From: an uncultured Christensenellaceae bacterium
GTDB lineage: Bacteria; Bacillota; Clostridia; Christensenellales; Borkfalkiaceae
Direction: 5' to 3'
Length of the DNA stretch: 64,000 bases
Assembly: GCA_910586655.1 (NCBI GenBank)
Contig: CAJUIR010000003.1
Location: 118,552 to 182,551, forward strand
Part shown: positions 32,888-41,959 of the stretch, in pieces
How the letters are laid out: each line of letters starts with the position of its first letter
How positions within the stretch are numbered: the first letter of the stretch is position 1
Program-made: the position numbers and the translations under genes
Notes under the pieces: generated by a model
Told to the model about the DNA's origin: nothing
Seen by the model: the letters and a program-made list of their open reading frames with translations, nothing else
Database searches by the model: none

Positions 32888-35023
32888 ATGAAGACGGAAC
32901 TGCTTGCTCCCGCAGGGGGCGTACAATCGGCGCGCGCTGCGCTGCTTTCGGGCGCAGACGCGATCTATCTGGGACTCAACGCCTTTTCCGCACGCGAGGG
33001 GGCGGAGAATTTCTCGTTTGAGGAACTGCGCGAAACGGCTTTTTTCGCCCATCTTATCGGCGCAAAGGTATACGTTTGCTTGAACACCTTGATCAAATCA
33101 AGCGAAACGGCGCAGTTTTTTGCGCATGCGGTTGCGGCTTGGAACGCGGGCGCGGACGCCGTTTTGGTTCAGGACCCCTTTCTCGGAAAAGCGCTCAAAG
33201 AGCGGTATCCGCAAATGGAGTTGCATCTTTCGACGCAGGCGGGGTGCAATAATGTTTACGGGGCTGCTCTTGCCAAAGAGTTCGGATTTTCGCGCGTGGT
33301 GCTTGCGCGGGAAACGCCGCTATCGGAAATTTCACGGATCTCGGATGTCATCGAAACGGAAGTATTTATTCAGGGCGCGCTCTGTTCCTGTTTTTCGGGA
33401 CAGTGTTATTTTTCGTCCTACGTCGGAAATAACAGCGGAAACCGCGGCAGATGCAAACAGCCCTGCCGGAAAAAATACCGAATCGACAGAGAGGGATTCG
33501 ACAAAGAAGCCTATGCGCTCTCTACGTCCGATCTGTGCGTAGGAGAACGCGTGAAAGAACTGTTGGCGGCGGGGGTAACGTCGCTGAAAATCGAGGGGAG
33601 AATGCGCCGTCCCGAATACGTCGCGGCGGCGGTGCGGTATTATCGTGCGCTGCTTGGCGGCACGTCTGCCGACGAGGCGTTTTCTTTGTTGAAACGCGCT
33701 TATAACCGCGGTGACTATACGCAGGGGTTGGCGTTCGGACAACAGGCGGGGTTTCTTTCCCGCAATGTGCAAGGACACATCGGCGAACACGTCGGCGAAA
33801 TTTCGATCGTGAAAGGGAAGTATTTCTGCCGATCGGAATACGACGCGCAAAAGGGCGACGGATTTAAGATCTTGCGCGGCGGAGAAGAAGCAGGCGGCGC
33901 GTCGTTTACAGAGCGCGGCGAAGGCGGATTTTATCTGACTTCGGGCGTAAAATTGTTTCCCCGAGACGAAGTGCGCGTGACGACCGACAGCGCCGCAAAC
34001 GAAACGATTGTTCCGAAAATCGGACGGAAGTTAAAGATCGAGGTGGAAATGTACGCAGAAAAATTACCCCTTGCGCGCTGCGGCACTTTTTCGTTTAAGG
34101 GGGACATTTCTGCGCAGACCGCCGCCAACGCGCCTTTGACGGAAGCAGAGATCTGCGCGTGTTTTCAAAAAACGGACGCGTTTCCCTTTGTGCCCGAAAT
34201 CAGGGTTAAAACCGAAAACGCATTTCTTCCGAAATCGGCGCTCAACGCCTTCCGCCGCGCGTTTTATACGAATTTGGCGCATTATCTTGTTCCCGATCGC
34301 GCACCGCTTTCAACGTCGGAATTCAGCGAAACCGTTCCGACGCGGCGCGGTAATCAGTGCGCTGTGATCGTCCGCGGCGATTCTTCGGCGGAACACAGAG
34401 ATCAGATCGTGATCTATAAGCCCGACGATTACGCGCAGATCACGCCGCCCGAATACGGGAAAGAGAAATTTTTATATCTGCCGCCGTTGTTTACGCAACA
34501 GGACGAAGAATCGATCGGATCGGCGCTGAAACACTTCGACGGAATTTATTGCGAAGGAAGTTACGGGATCCTGCTTGCAAAAAAATACGGAAAAACGCTG
34601 TTTGCGGGGGCGGGATGCAACCTCACCAATGAATTTGCGGTAAACGGGATCAAAGCCTGCGGCGCAAAATATTTCGTCTTATCGCACGAACTTTCGGCGC
34701 GGGAGCAGTCTATGCTTGCGGCGGAAGGCGCGTTTGCGCTGACGCAAGGCGGCGTGAAAGTGATGGATCTTTGTTACTGCCCGTTCGGACGCACATGCCG
34801 CGATTGCGACCGGCGCGCATTCTATACGCTCACCGACGAAAGCGGCAGAACGTTTCCGTTGCGCAGGTATCGAACGGCGGAGGACTGCCGCTTCGAAGTA
34901 TATAATTGCGCGCCGCTTGCAAACGAACGGGGCGCGGCGTCTTTGCTTGTCGATTGCACGGCTGCGCATGCGCTCAAAGGTGCAAGTCCCACACGCGGAC
35001 ACGCCAACAGGAGTATGTTATGA
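32888..35023 (+). CDS. U32 family peptidase-like RNA hydroxylation protein
   Basis: 711 residues. The N-terminal half is a U32 domain starting ELLAPAGGVQSARAALLSGA, with four cysteines in CSCFSGQCYFSSYVGN and RGRCKQPCR that in RlhA/TrhP relatives hold an iron-sulfur cluster. A long C-terminal half resembles the DUF3656-containing large U32 proteins. Relatives hydroxylate 23S rRNA or tRNA rather than cut peptides; which applies here is unknown. It lies 12 bases after uvrC and overlaps mutS2 by four bases. Confidence 0.85.
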   Translation: MKTELLAPAGGVQSARAALLSGADAIYLGLNAFSAREGAENFSFEELRETAFFAHLIGAKVYVCLNTLIKSSETAQFFAHAVAAWNAGADAVLVQDPFLGKALKERYPQMELHLSTQAGCNNVYGAALAKEFGFSRVVLARETPLSEISRISDVIETEVFIQGALCSCFSGQCYFSSYVGNNSGNRGRCKQPCRKKYRIDREGFDKEAYALSTSDLCVGERVKELLAAGVTSLKIEGRMRRPEYVAAAVRYYRALLGGTSADEAFSLLKRAYNRGDYTQGLAFGQQAGFLSRNVQGHIGEHVGEISIVKGKYFCRSEYDAQKGDGFKILRGGEEAGGASFTERGEGGFYLTSGVKLFPRDEVRVTTDSAANETIVPKIGRKLKIEVEMYAEKLPLARCGTFSFKGDISAQTAANAPLTEAEICACFQKTDAFPFVPEIRVKTENAFLPKSALNAFRRAFYTNLAHYLVPDRAPLSTSEFSETVPTRRGNQCAVIVRGDSSAEHRDQIVIYKPDDYAQITPPEYGKEKFLYLPPLFTQQDEESIGSALKHFDGIYCEGSYGILLAKKYGKTLFAGAGCNLTNEFAVNGIKACGAKYFVLSHELSAREQSMLAAEGAFALTQGGVKVMDLCYCPFGRTCRDCDRRAFYTLTDESGRTFPLRRYRTAEDCRFEVYNCAPLANERGAASLLVDCTAAHALKGASPTRGHANRSML

Positions 35024-37362
35024 AAAACAGTCGTCTGGAACTGGATAAAATTCTTTCGGCGGTATCTTCCTACGCCGTCCTCGAAGCAGGAAAGCGACGC
35101 GTGCTTGAAACCGTGCCGACCGAATCGCTTCCAGAGGCGCGCCGTCTGCTCGATATGACGGAGGAAGCCGTGAGATTGTTGTTCGATTTGGGCGCGGGGC
35201 GGATCGAGCCGTTTCCGCCGCTCGGCGATGCGTTGGAACGCGCGCAGAAGGGAGCAACGCTTACGCATACGGAATTGCTTTCCTGCGCGAAACTGTTGCG
35301 GTCCGCGCGGATTTTATATACTTCGGTGAATTCGTATTCCGACGAGAATTTGACGCTGTTCCGTATACTGGGAAACCGCTTGCAGTTCAACGAGCGGCTG
35401 GAAAACGAGATTGACGAAAAAATCATCAGCGATACGGAGATCGCCGATCATGCGAGCGAAAAACTTTTTAACCTTCGGCGCGAAATCCGTGCGCTCGGGG
35501 AAAAGATCCGTGTCCGTCTGACTTCGTATCTCACGGGCAGCGAGAAAAAATATTTGCAGGAAGGAATCGTGACCGTGCGCGGCGACCGATTCGTCATTCC
35601 CGTGAAAGCCGAATACAAGCGCAGCATTAAAGGATTTGTGCACGACCGTTCGGCTACGGGCGCAACGGTGTTTATCGAGCCAGAAGAAGTGCTCGAAATG
35701 AACAACGAACTCATTTCGCTTTCGTTAGACGAAAAAGAAGAAATCGAGCGGATTCTTTCCGAGTTATCGCACGGGGTCGGCGCAATGCGCGCCTCGCTTG
35801 AACAGGACGCGGAACTGCTTGCCGAGGCAGACAGTTTTTATGCGCGCGCAGAATATGCTTATAAACTGAGGTGCGTGAAACCCGAACTGAACGGCAAGGG
35901 AATCGTCGAAATCGTAAAGGGACGCCATCCTCTGCTCGACGGGAAGACCGCGGTACCCGTTTCGGTCAAAGTCGGGGGAGAGTACGGATTTCTGGTCATC
36001 AGCGGCGCGAATACGGGCGGCAAAACGGTAACGCTGAAAATGTGCGGTCTGTTTTCGTTGATGGGCGCATGCGGGCTGTACGTTCCCGCGGCAAGCGGCA
36101 CTTCGCTCGCTGTCTTCCGCGAAGTGTTCTGCGATATCGGCGACAGCCAGTCAATCGAAGAAAATCTCTCTACCTTTTCCTCGCATATCGTGAATCTGCG
36201 CAATATCGTAACCCAAGCATGCGAACGCGATTTTGTCCTGATCGACGAACCGGGCGGCGGCACAGATCCCGAGGAGGGACAGGCGCTTGCGCGGGCGATT
36301 TTATCGGCGCTGCTGAAAAAGAAATGCCGCGGGATCATTACGACGCATTATTCTTCGTTAAAAGAATTTGCTTATCAAACGGAAGGCGTGGAGAATGGCT
36401 GTATGGAATTCGATTCGGGCGATTTCCGACCGTTGTACCGTTTAAAAATCGGCGCTCCAGGGTCGTCCAACGCGCTTGCCGTCAGCAGAAAACTGGGGCT
36501 TCCCGAAGAGATCGTCGAGGAAGCGAGAGGATATTTATCGGATGGCGCGCGCAGTTACGAACGTACGGTGCGGGCGGCGGAGGAGAGCCGCATTCGCGCG
36601 GAAAAACTTTCGCTTGCAGCCGAAGAGTTAAAAGAAGAATGGGAAGAAAAACTTGCCGCGCTTTCCAAAGAAGAAGAAAAGTTTGCGCGCGAACGGGAAA
36701 AATTTTTAACCGCTTCCAAAGCCGAGGCACGGCGGATCGTAAACGAGCGGACGGCGCGCGCCGAAGAACTGCTCGGTGAAATTGAAGAAATTTTCAGGAA
36801 AGAAAGTTTGACGGAATCGGATCTGATCCGCGCGCGGACGTTAAAAAACAAAATGAACGAGGGAGCGGATCGGGAGGAAGAGCGCGTGCGCGCCGTTCCT
36901 GTCGTACCTGAAAGTTTAAAAGAGGGCGACCGCGTACTCGTCGGCAGTATGGGCGCGGAGGGCATCGTCGTATCGTTCCGCTCGGGGAAAAAGCAAGCCG
37001 AAGTGCAAATCGGCGCGCTTCGCGTAAAAGCCGCTCTCGGTGATTTGTACGTTGCCCGAAGCAGAAAACCGCAGGAGAAGAAGGTAACGGTTTTCAAGCA
37101 TCTTGCGGAAAAAGCGGAACTTCCGCGCGAGTGCAACGTGATCGGACTGACGGTTTCCGAGGCCATTCCCGAAATCGAGCAGTTTCTCGATGCGGCGCTC
37201 GTTTCCAATCTCAGTCAGGTACGCATCGTACACGGAATGGGAACGGGGAAACTACGTTCGGCAGTCCACCGCCTTTTGCAAGGACACCGGCGCGTGGAAT
37301 CATTCCGCCTCGGTAAATACGGCGAAGGCGAAAGCGGAGTAACCGTAGTTACGTTGAAATAG
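35020..37362 (+). CDS. mutS2: MutS2 ribosome-rescue/recombination ATPase
   Basis: 780 residues. A helical clamp region precedes the ABC-type ATPase with Walker A SGANTGGKTVT, the Walker B region FVLIDEPGGGTDPEEG and a long coiled coil rich in Glu and Lys; the C-terminal Smr nuclease domain contains VIGLTVSEA and VRIVHGMGTGKLR. MutS2 acts in recombination control and, in B. subtilis, resolves collided ribosomes. ATG 35020 overlaps the U32 stop (ATGA); the longer frame from 34906 lies inside that gene. Confidence 0.95.
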   Translation: MKNSRLELDKILSAVSSYAVLEAGKRRVLETVPTESLPEARRLLDMTEEAVRLLFDLGAGRIEPFPPLGDALERAQKGATLTHTELLSCAKLLRSARILYTSVNSYSDENLTLFRILGNRLQFNERLENEIDEKIISDTEIADHASEKLFNLRREIRALGEKIRVRLTSYLTGSEKKYLQEGIVTVRGDRFVIPVKAEYKRSIKGFVHDRSATGATVFIEPEEVLEMNNELISLSLDEKEEIERILSELSHGVGAMRASLEQDAELLAEADSFYARAEYAYKLRCVKPELNGKGIVEIVKGRHPLLDGKTAVPVSVKVGGEYGFLVISGANTGGKTVTLKMCGLFSLMGACGLYVPAASGTSLAVFREVFCDIGDSQSIEENLSTFSSHIVNLRNIVTQACERDFVLIDEPGGGTDPEEGQALARAILSALLKKKCRGIITTHYSSLKEFAYQTEGVENGCMEFDSGDFRPLYRLKIGAPGSSNALAVSRKLGLPEEIVEEARGYLSDGARSYERTVRAAEESRIRAEKLSLAAEELKEEWEEKLAALSKEEEKFAREREKFLTASKAEARRIVNERTARAEELLGEIEEIFRKESLTESDLIRARTLKNKMNEGADREEERVRAVPVVPESLKEGDRVLVGSMGAEGIVVSFRSGKKQAEVQIGALRVKAALGDLYVARSRKPQEKKVTVFKHLAEKAELPRECNVIGLTVSEAIPEIEQFLDAALVSNLSQVRIVHGMGTGKLRSAVHRLLQGHRRVESFRLGKYGEGESGVTVVTLK

Positions 37363-38282
37363 AATATTATGTTCAGAAGTTTCGTTTGCTCTGAATTCGA
37401 AACATGCAGCGGGCCTGAAAAAGTTGGGACGAAACGCAGGGGATCTGCCTCTGTCGGATAGTTCTCATCCAATCGGATCGCTTCGTAATACTCCTCCTCC
37501 AAACTATGACGTAATTGATCGTATTCCACGTCATAACTCGTCGGCACCAACCGCTGCATGCCCGAACTGTAGAGTGTGACGTAGTTCGTAACGGTACAAT
37601 AATTTTTGTAAATGCTACCCGCGTTGATCGCGCCGCCCATATGAAAGAAATAACGCAGAGTTTTTGTTTCACTGCTGGCGTTATCGAATTCCAACGTTTT
37701 TGTAGTTTGGGTATACCATACTACGCTTGTGCCTTTTCCGCCATATTGTTCTGCCGCCCAATTACCTTGCCACGAACTCAAACTGGAGCCGTAAAATGCG
37801 TCTATTTCCGAAACTCCGTATGAATTGATGGCAGTATAAATCGGTGCGTTTGCGCCGGAATGTTCTCTTCTGCCGTTATTTTGAACAATAAAATTAACTT
37901 GTGCCGTATAGCGTGTAAAGGCGGGGACGACTACCGAAATCGCAGCCAACGTCACGCGTGCGCCTGCATTTTTGTTGTAAGCGGTGCTTCCCGCTCCGTA
38001 TAAAGTTTGCCGCGTGCCTTCCACCAAAGGATTTGTGATGGGATTATTATGGTTGAGTTCCGTTTCAGAAAATGCGACGGAGTAATTATTTTCAGGCGCA
38101 TTTTTAACAGCCCAGACTTCGGTTTGGAAGTTCGGCTGAGTTGCCGAATTTTCGGTATCTGCGAGGGGGGACGCACTTCCTACGGAAACACTTCCGACGG
38201 GCGATCCGTCCCTTCCCGTGTTTTCCGCGGTGTCAAGCCCCCATTTGCCGACTTCCGTCGGCTTTTTTCCCGATCGGGACAT
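37215..38282 (-). CDS. Cassette-like open frame, copy A (probable gene fragment)
   Basis: The frame encodes 355 residues but only about 38282-37448 looks meaningful; the rest runs antisense into mutS2. The first 38 or so residues (KKPTEVGKWGLDTAENTG...) and a C-terminal block (MQRLVPTSYDVEYDQLRHS...) are shared with copy B at 41865-42758; the middle differs but keeps VPAFTRYT and a cysteine-bearing YFF...CTVTNYV pattern. No ribosome binding site, signal peptide or natural stop is present. I do not recognise the family; it may be a silent cassette of a variable, beta-rich, perhaps secreted protein. Confidence 0.45.
   Translation of the reverse strand: MSRSGKKPTEVGKWGLDTAENTGRDGSPVGSVSVGSASPLADTENSATQPNFQTEVWAVKNAPENNYSVAFSETELNHNNPITNPLVEGTRQTLYGAGSTAYNKNAGARVTLAAISVVVPAFTRYTAQVNFIVQNNGRREHSGANAPIYTAINSYGVSEIDAFYGSSLSSWQGNWAAEQYGGKGTSVVWYTQTTKTLEFDNASSETKTLRYFFHMGGAINAGSIYKNYCTVTNYVTLYSSGMQRLVPTSYDVEYDQLRHSLEEEYYEAIRLDENYPTEADPLRFVPTFSGPLHVSNSEQTKLLNIIFYFNVTTVTPLSPSPYLPRRNDSTRRCPCKRRWTAERSFPVPIPCTMRT
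37448..37560 (-). repeat. 113-base cassette end, copy A
   Basis: Identical at all 113 positions to 42560-42672 on the opposite strand. It contains the palindrome TATGACGT (37505-37512) / ACGTCATA (37528-37535) with a 15-base spacer. Confidence 0.95.
38155..38264 (-). repeat. Left cassette end, copy A
   Basis: 110 bases matching 41865-41959 except for a few substitutions and a 15-base gap in copy B that removes five residues of a Val-Gly-Ser repeat. It begins with the inverted repeat GCCGAC-GGAA-GTCGGC. Confidence 0.9.
38247..38268 (+). terminator. Intrinsic terminator formed by the cassette A edge
   Basis: On the plus strand GCCGAC (38247-38252), TTCC, GTCGGC (38257-38262) and six T form a terminator that can end the mutS2 transcript. 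No other clear terminator follows mutS2. Confidence 0.75.
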
Positions 38283-38349
38283 ACAGTCATATTCAAACAG
38301 AAAATTTAATAAAATGTTGTTGATAAATCTTTTTGTTTGAGGTAAACTG

Positions 38350-39054
38350 TTGAAGAAGTTATCATCGCGTGCGGTCGCCGCCGTTACGAACGCTGTGCTT
38401 GCGATCGTGCTGATCGTCGTTGGGACGGTTTGTTTTTTTCCGTCGGCGCAGAGCGTTTCAAGCGTAGAGGAGAAGGCGATCTACAAAGGGCAGTCCGAGG
38501 ACGGCGTTTCCCTGATGTTCAACGTATATTGGGGAACGGAAGAAGTCTGCGGAATTTTAGACGTATTAGAAGAATACGGTGCAAAAGCCACGTTTTTTAT
38601 CGGCGGAAGTTGGGCGGACGATAACGTATCCGTTCTGAAAACCATCCGTGATAAGGGACATGAGATCGGTACGCACGGTTATTTTCATCGAGACCATTCG
38701 ACGCTCAATCGCGAACAGAATATAGATGAGATCCGCCGCAGTGTCGAATTCATTGCGCTTGCGGCAGACGTGACCGTAACATTGTTTGCGCCGCCTTCGG
38801 GGGCATTTAACGATACGGTACTCGACGCGGCGGAATCGATGGGGTTGAAGACGATTCTTTGGAGTAAAGATACCATCGATTGGCGCGATAAAAATAAATC
38901 GGATTGCTACACGCGGGCGACGAAAGACGTAAAGGGCGGCGATTTGATACTGATGCACCCGATGGAACATACGCTCGCCGCGCTTCCCGAAATTCTTTCG
39001 TACTATAAGCAGCAGGGATTGAGAGCCATTACGGTAAGCGAAAATATCGGTTAA
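38350..39054 (+). CDS. ylxY: YlxY-like polysaccharide deacetylase
   Basis: 234 residues from a TTG start with GAGG (38339-38342) upstream. A signal anchor lies at about residues 9-32, so the domain is outside the membrane. NodB-domain motifs: the first motif is the degenerate MFNVYWG instead of TFDDG; HEIGTHGYFHRDHS is motif 2; LFAPPSGAFND motif 3; DTIDW and LMHPMEHT later. Such proteins act on peptidoglycan or related polymers, often in sporulation. The next gene is an M16 peptidase, the same order as ylxY-mlpA of B. subtilis. Confidence 0.85.
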   Translation: MKKLSSRAVAAVTNAVLAIVLIVVGTVCFFPSAQSVSSVEEKAIYKGQSEDGVSLMFNVYWGTEEVCGILDVLEEYGAKATFFIGGSWADDNVSVLKTIRDKGHEIGTHGYFHRDHSTLNREQNIDEIRRSVEFIALAADVTVTLFAPPSGAFNDTVLDAAESMGLKTILWSKDTIDWRDKNKSDCYTRATKDVKGGDLILMHPMEHTLAALPEILSYYKQQGLRAITVSENIG

Positions 39055-39089
39055 GAACCAAACGGGTTTTTTACATAAAGGAGTAAAGT

Positions 39090-40328
39090 ATGACGGAAAC
39101 AAAGACGTTGAAAAACGGCGTAAGAGTGATTATCAAACGGATGGAAGGACTGCTTTCGGTAACGATGGGGGTACTTGTCGGCGCGGGAGCGGCGTTCGAA
39201 ACGGATAGAGAGGACGGAATTTCCCACTTCCTCGAACATATGCAGTTTAAGGGAACGCCTTCGCGCACCGCATTCGGAATTTCCGATGCGTTCGACGCGT
39301 TGGGCGCACAGGTCAACGCCTTTACGGGCAAAGATATGACCTGTTACTACGCCAAAGCAACCAGCGATCATGCGGCGGAAGCATTTGCGCTGCTTGCGGA
39401 TTTGTTTTTGAACAGCAGTTTCCCCCAAGAGGAACTGGAACGGGAAAGGGGCGTTGTCCTCGAAGAAATCAATATGGACGAAGATACGCCCGAGGATCTG
39501 TGTCTCGATCTTCTGTCGCGCACGGCGTTCGGGAATCGGGGATACGGCAGAAATATTTTAGGCCCATCCGAAAATATCAAACGGTTCACGCGCGAAGATC
39601 TGATTTCGTACCGCAACGAATGCTACCGTCCCGAAAACTGCGTGATTTCGTTTGCAGGCAATATTTCTTCGGAAGAAGCGTTTTCTCTTGCCGAACGTTA
39701 TTTCGATGACTTTTCCGCTTCGCCCTTTCAAAAACGCATCAAATCCGTCGATTGGCAAACAGGACATGCCTTTAAGAAAAAGCCCATCGAACAGGCTCAT
39801 CTTGCCATCGGATTTCCCACCGTATGCCGCGGAAGCGAAATGTGCCCTGCGGTTCAGGTAATGAACACCATTTTAGGCGGAGGGATGAGTTCGCGTCTTT
39901 TCAAGCGCGTGCGGGAAGAACTGGGGCTTGCTTACGCCGTTTATTCCTATCCTTCGCACTATGAAGAAACGGGCATGTTCACCGTTTACGCGGGGGTCAA
40001 TCCCCAAAAAGCAGCGGACGCGAAAGACGCAATCGTTTCGGTGATCGAGGATTTCAAACGCGGCGGCGTAACCCAAGAGGAATTCTTACGGGGCAGAGAA
40101 CAGGCGAAATCGGGCAGTATTTTCTCGCAGGAAAATACGTCTTCCCAGATGCTGATTTACGGCAAGCAAATGCTTTATAAAAACGAAGTCTACGATTTTG
40201 AAAAGCGAATGGCTGAAATTTCCGCGCTCACTTTGGACGACATTACCCGCGCCGTTGCGGAGAGTTTCGACTTTTCGCGCGCGGTCGTCGTTTCGGTCGG
40301 GAATCTGGAAAAAGGAATTACGCTGTAA
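39090..40328 (+). CDS. M16 family zinc peptidase (MlpA/YmxG-like)
   Basis: 412 residues. The inverted zinc motif HFLEH is at residues 46-50 (H46, E49, H50) and the distal glutamate is in the ERERGVVLEEINM segment around 126. This is the mitochondrial-processing-peptidase-like family; its substrate in Clostridia is unclear. AAAGGAG precedes ATG 39090. The stop overlaps the next start by one base. Confidence 0.92.
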   Translation: MTETKTLKNGVRVIIKRMEGLLSVTMGVLVGAGAAFETDREDGISHFLEHMQFKGTPSRTAFGISDAFDALGAQVNAFTGKDMTCYYAKATSDHAAEAFALLADLFLNSSFPQEELERERGVVLEEINMDEDTPEDLCLDLLSRTAFGNRGYGRNILGPSENIKRFTREDLISYRNECYRPENCVISFAGNISSEEAFSLAERYFDDFSASPFQKRIKSVDWQTGHAFKKKPIEQAHLAIGFPTVCRGSEMCPAVQVMNTILGGGMSSRLFKRVREELGLAYAVYSYPSHYEETGMFTVYAGVNPQKAADAKDAIVSVIEDFKRGGVTQEEFLRGREQAKSGSIFSQENTSSQMLIYGKQMLYKNEVYDFEKRMAEISALTLDDITRAVAESFDFSRAVVVSVGNLEKGITL

Positions 40329-40801
40329 TGGAACACGGTTTCGCGCCCGTATACGGGAAAGGGTGCCGCGTACTCATTCTCGGCAGTTTTCCGTCGGTCA
40401 GGAGCCGCGCCGTGGGGTTCTATTACGGACATCCGCAGAACCGCTTCTGGAAAACGGTTTGCGGATATTTCGGGGAAAGCGTTCCGGAAACGATTTCCGG
40501 AAAAACCGATTTTTTAATGCGCCGCGGTATTGCGCTGTGGGACGTGGTGGAGGCTTGCGAGATCGAGGGGTCTTCGGATGCGTCCATCCGCGAGGAAAGC
40601 GTGGGCGATTTGAAATCGCTTTTTGATTCCTGCGGCGCGGAAAAAATATTGTGCAACGGCAGTAAGTCGTTTCAAATGTTGGAAAAACATTATCCGGAAC
40701 TGTTGCCCTATACCAAAAAATTATCTTCCACGTCGCCCGCCAACCCAAGGTTTTCCGAAAGAGAGTGGTTTGCGGCGCTGCAAGAGGCAGGATTACACTG
40801 A
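40328..40801 (+). CDS. DNA-deoxyinosine glycosylase (UDG superfamily, family 6-like)
   Basis: 157 residues. ILGSFPSVRSRAVGFYYGHP with QNRFWKTV is the signature of hypoxanthine-DNA glycosylases, and the closing TSPANPRFS matches motif 2 of the superfamily. It would excise deaminated adenine. The start shares one base with the M16 stop, and an AlkD-like gene follows one base after its own stop, so two base-repair genes are coupled. Confidence 0.85.
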   Translation: MEHGFAPVYGKGCRVLILGSFPSVRSRAVGFYYGHPQNRFWKTVCGYFGESVPETISGKTDFLMRRGIALWDVVEACEIEGSSDASIREESVGDLKSLFDSCGAEKILCNGSKSFQMLEKHYPELLPYTKKLSSTSPANPRFSEREWFAALQEAGLH

Positions 40802-40802
40802 T

Positions 40803-41513
40803 ATGCTACCTTACGATCAAACGCTTGCGTGGTTATATGCGCATGCGGACGAAACATACCGCGAATTTCATAAAAAATTATTAAAAGATCCTACCATCCA
40901 AGTCATCGGCGTAAAAGTTCCCGTGCTGCGGGCATTTGCAAAGAAATGGAAAGAGGACTGGCGAACGCTATTGACGTTTCCGGACGTATACTACGAAATC
41001 ACGTTTTTAAAATGTACTGCGGTCGGCATGCTTCCGTTTCGGGAATTTTGCGGCGCGGTGGACGGCGTCGTCGCGCTTCTTGATAATTGGGCGACCTGCG
41101 ATTGTTTCCGCGCGCCTTGCATTCAGAAACACCGCGAAGATTTTATGCCATATCTTGAAAAATATCTAAATAGCGAACGGGAGTTTACGCGCCGTTTCGG
41201 GCTGGTGACGCTGTTGCATTCTTATATGAGCGAAGCATATCTGCCGCTCATCTTCAAAAGTATCAGAGAGGCGTGCGGCAGGGAGTATTACGTTACGATG
41301 GCTGCCGCCTGGTTGCTCGCGGAAGTGCTTGTAAAATTTTATGATGCGGGAATCGCGTTTTTGCGCGAAACCGATCTTTCCAAAGACGTTCGGCTCAAAG
41401 CCGTTCAAAAGGCGCGCGAAAGTTACCGTTTGACTTCGGAGCAGAAATCCGAATTATTACAGTATAAAAATCAGTTGGGAAAAATTGTTGACAAGCATCC
41501 GAAAATAGGTTAG
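40803..41513 (+). CDS. DNA alkylation repair protein (AlkD-like)
   Basis: 236 residues, helical HEAT-like repeats. FHKKLLKDPTIQVIGVKVPVLR, LDNWATCDCF and RRFGLVTLLHSYM fit the AlkD family, glycosylases that remove 3- and 7-alkylpurines without flipping the base. ATG 40803 starts directly after the upstream stop; a longer frame overlaps the glycosylase gene. The acpP promoter lies in its last codons. Confidence 0.88.
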   Translation: MLPYDQTLAWLYAHADETYREFHKKLLKDPTIQVIGVKVPVLRAFAKKWKEDWRTLLTFPDVYYEITFLKCTAVGMLPFREFCGAVDGVVALLDNWATCDCFRAPCIQKHREDFMPYLEKYLNSEREFTRRFGLVTLLHSYMSEAYLPLIFKSIREACGREYYVTMAAAWLLAEVLVKFYDAGIAFLRETDLSKDVRLKAVQKARESYRLTSEQKSELLQYKNQLGKIVDKHPKIG

Positions 41514-41516
41514 AAT
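41488..41516 (+). promoter_or_regulatory. Promoter of acpP
   Basis: TTGACA 41488-41493, 17 bases, TAGAAT 41511-41516, overlapping the end of the AlkD-like gene. Leader about 45 bases. Confidence 0.75.
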
Positions 41517-41567
41517 AAGAAAAAATTCGGCTTCGTAGAGGATGCGGAGCGGACGGAGGAACTGATT

Positions 41568-41795
41568 ATGTACGAGAAATTAAGTAAATTGCTCACGGAA
41601 CAACTCGGTATTGCCCCCGAGAAAATTACGCCCGAAGCGGAGATCATAAAAGATCTGGGCGCGGATTCTTTGGACGTGGTAGAACTGATGATGTCGCTTG
41701 AAGACGAGTACGGCATCACGCTTCCCGAATCCGACGTCGAGAAAGTGAAGACGGTTCAGGACGTCGTTAATATGCTCGAAAAAATTCAGAAATAA
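41568..41795 (+). CDS. acpP: Acyl carrier protein
   Basis: 75 residues, strongly acidic, with the phosphopantetheine serine S34 in GADSLDVVELMMSLE. It carries growing fatty acids. Unusually it stands alone with its own promoter and terminator, not beside fab or plsX genes. CGGAGGA precedes the ATG. Confidence 0.96.
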   Translation: MYEKLSKLLTEQLGIAPEKITPEAEIIKDLGADSLDVVELMMSLEDEYGITLPESDVEKVKTVQDVVNMLEKIQK

Positions 41796-41809
41796 TTTTA
41801 TTCCGATTG

Positions 41810-41849
41810 GCGCTGCCGCAAATTTTGCGGGCGGCGCTTTTCTTATTTT
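41810..41849 (+). terminator. Terminator of acpP
   Basis: GCGC-TG-CCGC pairs with GCGG-GCG-GCGC around an AAATTTT loop, followed by TTTTCTTATTTT. Confidence 0.75.
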
Positions 41850-41864
41850 CCGATTAAAAAACGT

Positions 41865-41959
41865 AAGCCGACGGAAGTCGGCAAATGGGGGCTTAACACT
41901 GCGGAAAACACGGGAAGGGACGGATCGACCTTAGGAAGTGCGTCCCCCCTCGCAGATAC
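41865..41959 (+). repeat. Left cassette end, copy B
   Basis: 95 bases corresponding to 38264-38155, starting with the same GCCGAC-GGAA-GTCGGC inverted repeat (41867-41882). It begins about 15 bases after the acpP terminator. Confidence 0.9.

Noticed and set aside
34906..35019. Longer start of mutS2
   Set aside because: It lies within the U32 gene and gives a cysteine- and arginine-rich stretch unlike MutS2; ATG 35020 has an SD and fits the family.
38235..38282. ATG 38282 as a true start of copy A
   Set aside because: There is no ribosome binding site, no signal peptide, and it lies just outside the conserved cassette edge, so it looks fortuitous.
38320..38348. TTGATA-17-TAAACT as promoter of the deacetylase gene
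   Set aside because: The predicted transcript would start downstream of the TTG start codon, and a normal GAGG site exists at 38339-38342, so the real promoter must lie further upstream.
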